DNA of 64,000 bases, from the NCBI GenBank assembly GCA_017163975.1, contig JAFFSR010000249.1, positions 8,394,001-8,458,000 on the forward strand, written 5' to 3'. The notes under the pieces are model-generated. The model worked only from the letters and a program-made list of their open reading frames with translations, had not been told where the DNA came from and made no database searches. The position numbers were made by a program, and so were the translations under genes. The DNA is from Anastatus disparis (Eukaryota; Arthropoda; Insecta; Hymenoptera; Eupelmidae). Of this stretch, positions 1-12,969 are shown in pieces (the first letter of the stretch is position 1; every line of letters starts with the position of its first letter).

Positions 1-1700
1 AGGATTTACACTTGTTTCATAGCTGGTTTTAGAAAGAATGCTCTTATTAAAAATACATTAAAATTTCCTTCCGTTGATAACTGCATTTCAAGGCACAGGA
101 TTTGTCTTAGAAGAATTGTAAAATAAGTAATCGATCAATTCTTAAGTTGGTCACATGGTTTCAATAATAGAAAATTTAATTAAAAGCTATTGAATATTAC
201 TCTTAGCTGCCTCATTTTCTAGGGATTTAATAAAGGAGTCATAGATCTCTCGCCTGGTTGCTATTAGCCGTCAGGTCGTTGTCAGGTATTTGCAGCTTTG
301 TTCAAACATGGTATGAAAGAAAAAATTCTTAAAAGGTACATAATACTGGGTATTTTTCTTTGATAGTGTTGGATCTAACATAAATCTTCTTGCCGCTTTG
401 TTTTTGTTTTATTCCAAATTAAATGCGTGGATTATTTTCTTATAATTCTCTCTGCAGCGGCTTGTTTCAATTGATAAATGTGCCAGAGGCTGCGATTATC
501 TATATAATCGTGGAATCTCAGTAGCCTTGTAAATAGCTAGCAGTAATAATTCATTAGTAAGAGAAGTCAATATTCAGTTTCGAATTCTTATATTGTAACC
601 GGTCATAGCCAAGTGAGCGGAAGCAGTCCCGTCATGGATCGGTACCATTAGCCGGTTAGTAACAAAAGTTTGCGGGTAACGGTAGCAAAGTGTAGTGTAC
701 CAGGAACCGTAACCAAGAAATACTCTTGCAGGATACTGCAACGTTTTCAGCACCCTGAGATTCTCATACTTTGAGATCTGGTAACTAGGAGGTCAAGCTG
801 ATCTAAGAGTACCCGCTGATGAAGGGTGCTGCCCAACAGCCAATCAGCGACAGCCCGAATACCAGCTTAGTGCAGTGCAAAATATAGTAATCAAGAAGTA
901 TTGAGGGTATAAAGGTGCACTTAAAGGCCTGTATGTAGATTATGAGGTTGTTTACCCTTATAGATACCTAGTCTATAAGTACGGCCTAGTGTTTAAGGTA
1001 TATACTTTTAGTTATTTATTTTAATTTTTGTTCATTTTTTTTCTTTTTTTCTACTTATATTACCAACTGTTTTCTTTCTTATCTATTTTCTTTTGTTCTG
1101 TTTCTTTTCTCTGGAAGCTTCCTATTAAGAGTAAAAATTATGTTAAAACAACCTGTATGAGAAACATACAACATTACTCCAGAGCTAATCCATATGACAA
1201 CCTGGTAATTTAACTGCTTGCGATCAATTGACTTTCACCTTTCCATAATTATCAAAATTATTTCTTTTCCTAAAACAAAGAGAAAAGGTTATTCTTATAA
1301 CTGGAAATTCCACGTTTTACTTTTTTTTCACAACATTTAGAATCTAGCATACTGTTACACAAATATAGCCGTTATTTTAACAATTTTATCTCACGGATTA
1401 AAAGAATTTTATATCTACCCTCAGAGACCTTAAGTACCTTACACCATCGTTGGTAAAATTACACAGAATCGGTATATATTTCACCGAAATGAACAAATTT
1501 AGAGCAATTTTAAAGGAAACAAGTAAATTTATTTGAATTCTTTCTCATATTTTTCTTTCTTTTGGTATTTCATTATAACAAGGAAATAAATTAATCTTTA
1601 TATGAAAGAATACCCCCCGTTAAGATAGTCGAAATTGCCCTGTCCCTGAAATTTTTGTTTGACCTGGTAACTTTGTTTTAAATCGAAAATAAATCGTTTC
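1..1700. other. AT-rich non-coding stretch with a GC-richer block
   Basis: I see no credible gene here. Most of it is AT-rich with short homopolymers. A block at about 600-960 is visibly richer in G and C than its surroundings and has no long open frame; it may be a fragment of an old mobile element, but I do not recognise it. Confidence 0.4.
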
Positions 1701-3674
1701 TGTCATATTTGCAGACCACGATCTTCTGTCTACAGCATGAAAAAAATGACTTTTTCACTATTTATTTTTTTTCTTCAAATCTAGTCGGTAAAGAAACACC
1801 AAGAAAATCGTGCTTATAGTTTAAGTGTTTACAGATCTTGTAAAACTTTTTCATAAAGATTCGATGGTGCTATATAACCTAAAAGGATGGAAAAAAAATT
1901 AAAACCCTTCCTATTTTCACAAAAAATGTGGTACAGGGCCAATTTTTGCAAAAAAACTTGTATTTTGTTTAAAAATACTTGCCTGAATTTTTCCAGATAT
2001 TTCCTGGAGGTGCGCCATAGTTAAAAATGCAAAAAACTCATTTTCTGGACGTTTTTGGCTGATTTTAGCTCATTTGCAGACTTTGTATTATTATTTATAT
2101 TATGAAATTGTATTCTAGAACTCTATTTATGAATTCAATTATGCAATCAAGTCAGAAAAATAAGATTTACAAATATTCGCATCATATTTTTGCATGAATC
2201 CACATTTTAAATTAGGCATTTAAACACTTCTTTTATGATTTTGTTGATATTTCACTACTGTATATGTGATAAAATCTTTCAAATATTATATTACTTTAAT
2301 CAAAGAAAATGTTTTGATAAATAAGACATTTTACAGGTACAGCTATATTAAGTACGGTCAAAATATCAACTTGAGATTATATATGAGTTAATGAATTTAT
2401 ATTTCGCAAGTAAAACTTATCAATACAAATATTAGAATCATGATTTAATAATATAAACCTTGACTTTGGCATTTTTAACACTATGTAATCTAAATCTGCA
2501 TTTAAGTCACACTTTTGCGAGAGCTATGTGGTCTATTTTCACACTGTGTAAAAAAATGCGAATACATTGAAATCTTGTTTACATGTCTCATAATAATATT
2601 ACAATATTAAAAATATGTTTGTTGAAAAGCACATATTATTCGCAATTATTTTATGACATTTGCAATCGTTTTAAAGATTATAAATAAAGTTTGCACTTAT
2701 GTCATGTATTGTATTATATTATCTCTATTGACATAGGTACGCATTCAGTAACGTAACTCAAGTAACAATCGTTAGGCTGGAGGTCAGATATTCTATCTAT
2801 GTTCTTCTTACCCTTTTTCCATAAGAAGAACAAGGATAGAATATTTGAGAACTGAGTAACGACTATAACTTCTAGCCTTAGACTTGAGTTGGGTCTATGA
2901 ATTCGAGCCATAAAAAAATATTATGTTGAACGCTATTTCATCACAAAAGAAAAATAACATGTAAAATATTTTGTGAATAAAATAATGAATATCAGTATAA
3001 AAAATAAAATCCTATATTTATTAATTTTATATATTAAGTAAGGATTTATTGCTAACAAATGTAATCAATAAATAAAATGATAATTTACTTTTTATGAATA
3101 TTCAATATTTCTAATACACTTACTTATTAATTTAATGATCCTATTAATCAGTAACAATACTTTTATATTTAAACTTATGTATTAATGTTGGCTATAACAA
3201 TTCCTACTTGTTACAAGTAGGTAGTTTTATTAGTTTATAATAGTAGACGTTTTTACTTTGATAAAATTAGTTAATAATCTTTATAATTATTTCTTTACAT
3301 ACACTAGATAGAAACTTAAGTATATAATAATTTATAAATCTATGTGTTTGAAATGTACCTATATTTTTATACATATAATTAATATTTTCAAAAATCAGCA
3401 TTTTTTTCAACATTTAATTATTGATATAAATTCATCTTTAATAGCTTAAGATAAATTTACAAAAGTATAAAATCTGATTAAAATTTTATAGGAAAAAGAG
3501 GTCATGAGCGAATTAAAATTTTAAAAAATTGATTATTTTATATGAATACATTTTTATTCTTACTTTAAAAGTATAATGACGTTAACCTTTTTATTGAAAA
3601 AAAATAAATAGTGAAAAAGTCATTTTTTTCTTGCTGTGGACAAGGAGAGAGTGGTCGAGGTCTGCAAATATGAC
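1701..3674. repeat. Segment bounded by ~80-bp inverted repeats
   Basis: The stretch 1701-1771 (starting TGTCATATTTGCAGACC) recurs as its reverse complement at about 3594-3674. Both arms carry the run AAAAAATGACTTTTTCACTA. The 1.8 kb between has no credible coding frame. It also holds a smaller imperfect palindrome at about 2735-2905, whose arms contain TTCTATCTATGTTCTTCTTA and its near-complement. This looks like a non-autonomous DNA transposon with a second MITE-like palindrome inside, but I could not identify target duplications. Confidence 0.4.
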
Positions 3675-6161
3675 AAAAACTATTATATTAACTATTGTGA
3701 CGGACGGTACCCTTTATGGCAACGCGCGATTTCCTCAAGGTGAACTAATGGTTATTATTTTTTATATACTGTATACATAATATTTCATTAATAATTGATT
3801 CATTTTCTGTATGTTTTTGTCAAATGAAGGCTTTAAATAATTATTTATTAAATTCATTGTCTCACAAAAATTTTATTTTAAATTTTATGTGATTAATTTT
3901 CTTTACAAGAGATAAAATATTTAAGTGATTATGTCCTATTGATATTACTAACGAGAAGTGCGTAACTTTTGAGTGTATGTACACGGCTAATAACATTCTT
4001 AATTAAAATAATCATTTGTTTATAAATAATTCTATCATATTAAAAGTGTCATCAAACCTTATATCTATTAACTTTTAAACAACTTGAGAAATACACAAAC
4101 TGTGACTTGTTAACAATCATTAAATTCTGAGTACTTCATATTTTTAACACTCAATAAAATTTTGTTTTAATTATAATTATCAATAAAAATGCAATCCGTG
4201 CGGGTGTAACAATTGAGTTATAAAAATTTTAAATTTTCATATTATAAAGCTATGGTTTATTCCCCTCTTACTTAAAAGTTTGTCGCCCCAGACAAAAAAA
4301 ATTTTACTGTCCGATTGTTTTGTGGAAAATTGTAAAAAATAATATCGAAAAATATGGGTTAATTTAGTTATTATTTAGATTTACAAAGATTATAATTAAA
4401 ATCAATTGTTTTATGTTTATACTGAAAGGAAAATTCAATTTTTTTACAGCCAATGTTATATTGATTAACATCCATCATAATAATAGCAAGAATTCAAGTG
4501 ATTACAGTTGCATTAAAATTTTTAGTTGTAATTTTACTTTTTAGTTTGGTGAAAAACTTTTGTTTCAAATTTAAAAAAAGATTTCATCTTATTTTATATC
4601 TAATTTATAGAATAATTTGGAAATGTCCAAGATTTTATCAAGGTAGCTTTGGTTGTCAATGGATCATACATGGACAAAATTATTTATTCAATCCATGATC
4701 AACATTTCTGAAGCATGCGAGTCCCCGTGCTAGCTGCTTCAGATTTATGTTCGGTTCTTACGATCTACGCGAGGCTGAGATTAAATATTTATTATTCGTG
4801 GTTACAGGACACTCTTGTCCTGTATATTATATTACATGCGGCAATTTTGTATCCATATTCTTAAAATATTCAGATTCTTCTCTCCGTTTGGGATTCCAAT
4901 GGTTAGACCGAGTGTCTGTGTCATTGCATTGCCGAATGTGATTTTTTTATTCATTCAGTAACATGGCGTTTGCTATTCTTTAATTTTATCGATTTATATT
5001 AATTTATATCTGCAATAAACAAAATATTTACTTTAAGATATGTTTTCTCTTAATAAAATTTAAAATCGTTCGTATTTTATTATTTCTTTATCATCATTAA
5101 TTGTCACCCTTGAAAAAAAAAATTAATTTTCCTTCGTTAATCATGGCGAAACCCGTAGGCGTGTACTACAGTCCTTTATAGAATTTGTTTGGCTCTACAA
5201 TACTCGCATTTACCTTCCACGTATTTCAGTCGTATGCATTTATTATTTTGTTTGCAAGGTTGTTTAAACCGTATTGCAAGCATATACTTCCATTTTATAC
5301 AGGATCCGTTGGACTTGTAACACTCGAAATTACCTTTCGCGAATATCCCCAAATTGATGGTGGACTGTACTATAAGTGTGTGCTACCGTCGTGTACAGGA
5401 TCTGTTTGGCTCCACAATACTAGGATTCGCCATTTGCGTTGTTTTATTTTATATTGCATTCTATATATATTTTTCATATTTGCATCATCATATTTATTTC
5501 ATTGTATTTAAATCATGTTTTCATTTAAGTATTCTCATTTTCATTTCCACTATTTATACATTTGTTCTACTATACAAGACCAGCTTAATCTATGTTCTGC
5601 ATTGTGCACCATACAGAACCCGAAAGCCCACCAAAATTTGAACCATCTGTCCAAAAGGCTTCTATGTTAGAATACCCCACCTCGTAATTCATTTTATATA
5701 TTTACTCGATCCTCGGTGTCATCTCTCAATATCTTTATAATGCGAGCGCAAAATTCAGTGACTTCTTATTGAAATCGTTGGTTCTTGATTTGCAATCGTT
5801 TTTGTTAATTATTTATAAAAAAAGTTTTACAAATTTTTTTTTACTTTCATAATACGTTATATTTGATTTTATTTTTAATTTATGAAATGACGCTGATATC
5901 TTAATAAGTCTATGCTATTTTATACGAATACATTGTTTTGCTAATATAATTTTATTTGATAGGGAAAAATTTTTTTTCTTCGGAGAATTAAAATTTTATT
6001 ATAGCTTAAAATCGGTCTTTTGAATATCTGGTCTAACCAGCTAGCGTTATTTATATTTTATTGTGTTGCTTTATAAGAAATCCATTCGTTATTGTTTCTA
6101 TGATAACTAAGAATTGGTGCCGCAGTCCTTTGTGAGAGTGTACATCGCTATCATTGAAACA
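3675..6161. other. Non-coding stretch with diverged short repeats
   Basis: No supported gene. Between about 5180 and 5430 a phrase resembling GTTTGGCTCTACAATACTCG occurs three times in diverged form (near 5188, 5303 and 5403), each preceded by a TATA- or TACAG-like run. This suggests an old tandem repeat with a period near 100 bp. The short open frames across it are by-products of that repeat. The rest is plain AT-rich DNA. Confidence 0.35.
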
Positions 6162-6256
6162 TACAAGTGCTGCGAAGGGATATAGGCGAGAACCGTACGC
6201 GCGTTCTCGTGCGCGCAGCTATATGCCCATGCTTCTTACCGTTACCAGCACTTGTA
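6162..6256. other. GC-rich 95-nt hairpin
   Basis: Outer arms TACAAGTGCTG (from 6162) and CAGCACTTGTA (ending 6256) are perfectly complementary. Inside them GGGATATAG faces CTATATGCCC, GAAG faces CTTC, and at the tip CGAGAAC faces GTTCTCG. The result is a nested, bulged stem of pre-miRNA-like size that is GC-rich within AT-rich DNA. Whether it is transcribed cannot be seen; it could also be a MITE remnant. Confidence 0.4.
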
Positions 6257-6510
6257 CATACACGCGACACCGGAATAAGATAACACATATGAGCGATTTT
6301 TTTTACTTTGATTTAAACTTTGTTACATTAAAAAAACTTCAGTGGTTCAAAAGTTATAGGTAATTAAAATATGCTAATGGAATAGCGTAAAAATCGATGA
6401 TTTTTTATATTCTTAAAAAATTAACAAATATGTAGTAATTTTCAATAAAGCATAACTTTTGGATCGCTGAAGCCTTTTTAATGCAACAGAGCTCAAATTA
6501 AAGCATTTAA

Positions 6511-6900
6511 GAGGCGGCTGTATTATTCTGTCCTTGTCTAATCTAAATTTTCGTTATTATTAATAAATTAAATATTTTCATAGAAAAGTAAGACAGCCGC
6601 CCAATAGAGCAAAAGATAAGCAAACGATTCTATTCTATGAAAAAATATAAAATTTTGATTATTTTTCGAGTGAAGTCTGAAACGGAAAAACAGTTGAATC
6701 AACTCAATCAAGTTCGATTGTTTTTCCGTTTCAGACTTCACTCGAAAAATAATCAAAATTTCATATTTTTTCATAGAATAGAATCGTTTGCTTGTCTTTT
6801 GCTCTATTGGGCGGTTGTCTTACTTTTCTATGAAAATATTTAATTTATTAATAATAACGAAAATTTAGATTAGACAAAGACAGAATTATACGGCCTCCTC
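6511..6900. mobile_element. 390-bp palindromic MITE, TTAA target site
   Basis: The whole element is a near-perfect inverted repeat. The left end GAGGCGGCTGTATTATTCTG matches the reverse complement of the right end with three changes, and the arms stay complementary to the centre near 6705. TTAA lies on both sides (6507-6510 and 6901-6904), as for piggyBac-type elements. The open frames reported on both strands mirror each other because of the palindrome and are not genes. The first seven bases, GAGGCGG, are shared with the MITE inside the retroviral pol at 59717-60145. Confidence 0.75.
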
Positions 6901-6904
6901 TTAA

Positions 6905-9559
6905 TTTGCACTTTATTTCATAATCCATGTATTTTTTTGTAAGAGTCTGAGTAGTTTAGATATTTAGTTCTTATAAAGGCTCTATTTTACTACATTTTCA
7001 AAAAAATGTCTAAATCCTTGTCTAGGGGGCCTATTCGACGAAAAGAAAAAACACGGATTCATTTTTTTTCATTAAAAAATCATGTTTTGCAGTTTCAACC
7101 GAGTCCGTTTCCCGGAGGTGGGGACCTCTCCTTGTTAGTTGAACCTATACTATTATGCTGATAACATATGATTGCTGTACTTTATTGATTGAATTTCTTA
7201 ATCAGCTGCAGAATATGGTAAATTATGTTATAAGATGTATATATTATTACATATATAAATAATATATTGATGTTGTAAATGAAGTAACAATTTTTTAGTT
7301 ATATATATTTTATATTATCTTCAAAATAAAATATAATAGTATATTCATAAGAATAAATTATATATCATTAGATGGAAGAACATCTCGCAGATTTTGATGA
7401 AATTGGATAAATTAAAAACAAAATCTTAGAAGCAAATGCTGTTTTCTTATGGTAGATATGGCTTACGGGATTGTACTAAAATGCATTGGTTGCACCTCTT
7501 CACTGTGAATTCGCAAGCTTTTATAGAGAGAGAAAAAATTCTCCAATATAGTACATTGAAAGTTCTTTTATTTTTGAATTATTTTAAAAACAAAATGTTA
7601 AAATATCAATTTAGATACTTTAAAAAGGCTATAGCAGGATGAGAGGGTTGAATCGATCTCAGCCAGGATCTTTACGGCTCGTTGTTTATTTAATAAAGTA
7701 TGTTGAAAAATGTCTTTGTGCAAAACTTCAGCCCAAGATGTCATAGATACCTCAAAAATGCCAAAAACTTGTTTTTTCTTAAATAATTTTTACCAAAAAC
7801 TCTGCGGCCGAAAAATCTGGAAATATACAAATAGTTTTGTGATTGTATTAAGAATTTCCCAGGTTTTTTTCCAATTGTTTTTTAATTTGAAATTCCCATT
7901 TGTTTGAAGAAATTCAACAAGAATTAGAATCAATTATTTTCTAAAACTAGACTTAATAATAACAGCATTAGATACTTTAATCTTAACAAAACTGATTAAA
8001 TGAAATTTAAGTCAGTGTGTGTTATATACTCAATCTATATGAGAATATTAACATTTACCTGTTATTCGCATCTATATTATAATATTCTTCACCTGCACTG
8101 ATATAAAAAGAATGCTCGCTCGAAAGGTTTTGAAAATAGTTAAAAAATATACATGTTATAATTAAAATATAAATTATCAAATTCTTTATATACCGTATAT
8201 CTAAAAATTTAGTACTAATATATAAAACTGTAAAAACATATATCAAAATTAATAAAAATCATTAAAAAAATCAGGTGATTTAGCACCTGATTATTTTTAA
8301 CAGGGTAGTGATATATAACTGAACTCATGTCTCTTTTTATCTCAGTACGTCGAAGATCAGTATAAGGCAATTTGTGAATCAACATCCTAGTGGATGAGAT
8401 CAGTTGGACTTAAATTGAATAATAATTAACAATATTCTTATGAATTAACACAAAAAGTTCCAACATATAAGAAGAAGTGCATTTTTAGTTTTGCATCTTG
8501 TAACTGATACATTTAAGAAAAAGGTATAGGCATATAAATTTTGTATTCAGTGTATAAGAAATTGAATTTAAATATTGGTTAGTTATAAATTTAAATTACT
8601 TTTACTGTAAAAATGCAATAGTAAATGTGATGAATTATCAGTACCAAGTGGATCTTATTATCTCTTGGACTGTTAATATTATTCAATATGTAAAATTATT
8701 TCTTGACTAACAATTAAAGTAATCATTCTTTAAAGTGTTATTGTATCTTGAGATAGATCATGTTCAAATTATGAAAGAAATAAAGCAAAAATAATTTACC
8801 AAATCTTTTCAGTCAAATAAACAAAGGATATTTTAGTTACCAATCATAATTTACAAAAAATTCAATGACATTCAATTTTTTCCTAATAAAAAAATCCATT
8901 CTGAATCTTATCAGGAAAGAATTTTACATATAGTTACCTGTCACCATGTGTTATTGCAAATATTAGCAGTATTATAAAAACTTAAACTATGAAATGAACA
9001 AAAATTTTTTTAAATTCAGTATTTAAGTATATTCTTCATGTGCTACGGTGGCACATGATTTGTTAAAAAAATCTCAAGGTTTGGTTTAGTCTAAATCTTT
9101 CAGAAAATATTTTTTAATATATTTCAATATTTGTGAAGTATACAACTATTTCTATAAATGCTTGCGAAGGGACATCTGTAACCGATGAGTACAAGTTAAC
9201 ATTAAAATGAGTCAATGTAGCTAAAAATCACATTTTTCATTATTTTTAATTACATTTAAATTTTTTAAAAGGGGTCGCCGTTTTGCACCACTCTGAAATT
9301 TATAGGCTATATTTATACATGTATTACCTACTTCAATGATTATCTTGGACATGGGATCATGGTTCGAAACCTTGAAAAGTGGTATTTCAATGCTTTAAAT
9401 GACTTGAGCTCAGCGAGCTACATTAGTACTGATAAATTAATTTTTTAGTAATAAATTTCTGAAACGCAACGAAACTGAGTAATATAAGCTTGAAATGAGT
9501 CAAAAATGTCAAAAATATCATCTCCAAGATAGACTTTATCTCCTTTCTTAATATAAAAA
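6905..9559. other. AT-rich non-coding stretch
   Basis: No gene or RNA gene that I can support; open frames are short and of simple composition. The only recognisable structure is a small hairpin-type MITE end at 8261-8305, listed separately. Confidence 0.4.
8261..8305. repeat. Minimal hairpin MITE (TCAGGTG family)
   Basis: TCAGGTG and CACCTGA face each other across a 6-nt loop, flanked by an A-rich run and, on the right, AGGG followed by TA. The ends match those of the larger element at 21810-22183, so this is probably an internally deleted member of that family. Confidence 0.5.
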
Positions 9560-9870
9560 CTATTTTACAGACCCACGCCACTGATCTATAACGACTCCAT
9601 GAAAAGCAGTGGGAACCAAACTAAAGGTACGTGCTTGTGGACTGCAAGAAAAAATGTCTGTCGCACAGGTCAGGAGTATATAAGCCGACGTGTGCGTTGA
9701 GGAACCACCGGAAATGTTCTGATACGTCTCGTGGCTTTCTTGCTTCTCGCACGTGCGCTGCTCGTCGAGTTACGTGCTTCTTTACGTAACTTGGACGAGG
9801 TACATGACTGAGCGCGTGTCATTTAATTTTATCCAAGCGTACAAGATTCGAACACGGTCAAATACCGTGA
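9560..9870 (+). promoter_or_regulatory. GC-richer segment with TATA-like box and strong hairpin
   Basis: TATATAAG at 9677-9684 sits in sequence clearly richer in G and C than the flanks, followed by a 39-nt hairpin at 9761-9799. In the hairpin CTCGTC pairs with GACGAG and AGTTACGT pairs with ACGTAACT. No open frame of useful length follows before the (TA)n run at 9871. It could be an orphan promoter, an LTR or an element end; assignment is uncertain. Confidence 0.3.
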
Positions 9871-9905
9871 CATATATATATATATATATATATATACACT
9901 ACCCT

Positions 9906-10959
9906 CCAGCCACATTTGCCCACCCTACATGAAAATCGATAAAACTTTAAAGTTTTGTGGCTCAGTGAAAAATAGTCGTAATTAAAAAATTCCGACTGAG
10001 TTTTAAAAAGGGTTTAAAAACCTTTAATTTAAGCCGAGTTGAGCAAAAAAAAATTAAAAAATGCATGCCTTGTGCGTAAAAAACTAACTAAAAAATATTA
10101 AATTTTTTTTGCCCCTATTCAAATGCCTGCCATTTTTGCGGAAATTATCGAATCATAGAAAAACAAAATGGAGGTAAAAGCTAAAGGAGTCACCTTCAAA
10201 ATGAGCTATAGAAAGCTCATTTATGATCAATTTTACGGTAGTTATGGTCATTTTTTATGAAAAAAAACGATTTTTTAAAATAGTTATTATCTCAAAAAAT
10301 GCGCATGATATAAAAAAATTTTTAATGAAAAAGTTGTTCATTTTTGAGTCAAAAAAATAAATATTTAGATTTAACTGAAATCCGGAAGGAAAAGTTTTTT
10401 TTTTAATTCATTAAAATATAAATATTGAATAAATGGATTTTTTTTCAATGGGATCAAAAATAAATAAAATCTTTTTTTCACTGATTCTCAGTTTAACCTG
10501 AATATTTATTTTTTTGACACAAAAATGAACAACTTTTTTATTAAAAATTTTTTTATATCATGCGTATTTTTTGAGATAATAGCTATTTAAAAAAATCGTT
10601 TTTTTCATAAAAAATGACCATAACTACCGTAAAATTGATCATAAATAAGCTTTCTATAGCTCATTTTGAAGGTGACTCCTTTAGCTTTTACCTCCATTTT
10701 GTTTTTCTATGATTCGATAATTTCCGCAAAAATGGCAGGCATTTGAATAGGGGCAAAAAAAATTTAATATTTTTTAATTAGTTTTTTACGCATAAGGTAT
10801 GCATTTTTTAATTTTTTTTTGCTCAACTCGGCTTAAATTAAAGGTTTTTAAACCCTTTTTAAAATCCAGTCGGAATTTTTTAATTACGACTATTTTTCAC
10901 TGAGCCACAAAACTTTAAAGTTTTATCGATTTTCATGTAGGGTGGGCAAATGTGGCTGG
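9906..10959. mobile_element. 1.05-kb near-perfect palindrome (foldback MITE)
   Basis: The left end CCAGCCACATTTGCCCACCC is the exact reverse complement of the right end. The two ~520-bp arms remain almost fully complementary to a centre near 10430. No coding frame. It sits between two (TA)n runs (9871-9896 and 10973-11031), so it may have inserted into a TA microsatellite; a TA duplication cannot be separated from that background. Confidence 0.7.
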
Positions 10960-10967
10960 TATGTAAA

Positions 10968-10972
<5 letters not shown>

Positions 10973-11031
<59 letters not shown>
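10973..11031. repeat. (TA)n microsatellite
   Basis: Uninterrupted alternating T and A. It produces a spurious tyrosine/isoleucine open frame. Confidence 0.95.
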
Positions 11032-11035
<4 letters not shown>

Positions 11036-11097
11036 TCGCCAACAGCGAACACTTGCTCGGAGAACTTTCGTCTTTTTTTTTTACTTTTTGACGAAAT
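11036..11097 (+). repeat. Direct repeat, copy 1 (with 13289-13350)
   Basis: CGCCAACAGCGAACACTTGC and about 40 following bases recur in the same orientation at 13289-13350. Between the copies lie the dead DDE transposase and its flanks. The neighbouring (TA)n has replaced the sequence left of this copy. Confidence 0.6.
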
Positions 11098-11749
11098 ATA
11101 TATATACACGGTGGGCCATATCAATCTACCCAGCCGGATATCTCAGTTTTTTTGCACGCTACGAAAAAATTACCTAGACAGAGGTTGTTCAGAAAAATAG
11201 GGGTCATCGATTGGTGTAGTCAGATTTGACCTTGAAGTCAATTTTCAAGGTTAATTGAAGGCCAAATCGTGTTTTTCTTATGGAAGCCTATATTTTTCAA
11301 CCCAAATTCTGAAAAAGCGAAAATTTTACGTTCGAAACCATATTTAAAAAATTTTTTTTCTGTGGCCCTTAAATGTTAATTACAAGGGAAAACACCGAAG
11401 TCAGTCAGTCAATCCTACGATCACGAAAACTGAAACCACATGTAGGCTAACTTTCTTGAACCCAAGGTGGACAATTAAGTCACCACTTACATTACCTGAA
11501 GCTAGCAACTAAACCAAGGGTCGGTAGCCAACCGGGCCACCATGCAGAAATTCAGTTTTTGTTTCGATTATTGTAGTTTAAGCTTTCCAAAACCTTACTC
11601 TTAGCGTTACCCAGAAACAACGGCGTGGACGTAGTAAAGACTGTTTCTTTTGGGTTGCTTGATTAACGTAAGTCCTCTTGCCTCTCACGATGGGGTGCTT
11701 GTTTAGCATGAGTCCCCTCGCCTGTGACGATGCCGCCCACTTAGGTCAG
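11098..11749. other. Flank of the dead DDE transposon
   Basis: No gene. It begins with CGGTGGGCCATATCAATC, which looks like a transposon end, but I found no matching inverted copy beyond 12814. About 50 bases at 11560-11610 are the reverse complement of 13545-13595, which places inverted copies of one sequence on either side of the transposase. Confidence 0.35.
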
Positions 11750-12814
11750 TCAACCACGAATCAATTGTTCGAAAGTGCGCCTATTTTCTTGTAGGCATAA
11801 CCGTAAACGCCTTTGGAAGTGGCCTACAGTGTTAAGTAAAGTTTGCCTGGGGATGGCAGCGCAAGCCTGACGAATGCGCTCCATCATATCTTCTCTAAAT
11901 TCGGGCCTCTGCGCATAAACGATATTTTTCAGGTAGCCCCATAAATAAAAATCAGGTGGTGTGAGGTCAGGTGAGATAGAAGGCCAATTTATTGGGCCAC
12001 CTCGACCGATCCATTTTCCAGGGTAACAGGTATTTGAAAATTGCTTAACAATTCTTGCATAATGTGGTGCGCACTATCCTGTTGGAACCACATTCTTCGT
12101 CTTGTTTCAATATCAACATTTTCAAGAAGTTTTGGCAAAATATATCTTAACAATGCCAAGTAGCTGTGTTAGTTGACATTTTCTTCAAAGAAGTAGGGTC
12201 CATTTAGGTACCTATTGATGATCCCACACCAGACCATCAAGGTCAGCAACATTGATGATCTACAGCTCTGAACCGATGTGAATTCTAATCTGCCCAATAA
12301 TGGCAGTTATGTCGATTCAACGCTCCAGTACTACAAAATTGAGATTCATCCAAGAAAAGCACATAATTGAAAAACTTTAGTTCATTCCGGATGATGCCTA
12401 ATGTCCAAAGGCCAATTTCTATTCGCATTTGGAAGTGTACTGACCTTAACTCTTGGACCTTAACACTATGTGATAGGCATAATATCTAAGATTATTCAGA
12501 ATTCTCAATGCTGTTCATCTTGGTACACCCAATTCTCTTTTAATTTGCCGAGAGCTAATGTGAGGGTCAAGATAGATAGCAGCGATAACCGCTACTACAC
12601 GAGGATCGTTCTCATCGTATTGGCAATGCCTGCGTTGCCGATGAAGATGTCCTCGACGAGCTCTGGCAACCAGATGTGTTATGGTTCTGTGGTTGGAATG
12701 TCTCCTGTTCGGGAACCGTGCAGCGTACAGTCTTGCTGCTTGACGTGCATTGTTCCTACATTCTCCAAGAATTAAAATTATATCGACTATTTCATTAGAA
12801 GAATAATCAGCCAT
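11750..12814 (-). pseudogene. Dead Tc1/mariner-like DDE transposase
   Basis: The first 99 codons from 12814 form an open helix-turn-helix-type N-terminus (KRELGVPR at its end; I associate this type with DUF4817-containing insect transposases). Further down, in shifted frames, are WFQQD..HH and SPDLTPPDFYLWGYLK, the second and third acidic motifs of a DDE/D nuclease, then a C-terminus ending at a TGA at 11750-11752. At least two frameshifts and several stops separate the pieces, so it is not functional. Family knowledge: such proteins cut and paste elements at TA sites. The exact family is my inference from motif spacing. Confidence 0.65.
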
Positions 12815-12969
12815 TCTCGAACTTGATTTGTTTATTCAAGTATTTAATCTAAATAGTTTATAGCGCACGTGCTTATTAAAATTTATCAATTTTTAAGCTA
12901 GCAGGTGGACACACAATGAAAATTTTCCGAGCTCAACAAGGATGGAAACTTAGCTGTTGGCAAAAAAAT

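Noticed and set aside
6154..6363. 69-codon Arg-rich frame
   Set aside because: It reads through the GC-rich hairpin at 6162-6256; composition follows the stem, and there are no gene signals.
10933..11124. Tyr-Ile repeat proteins (also at 15225-15543 and 25065-25387)
   Set aside because: Translation of (TA)n microsatellites.
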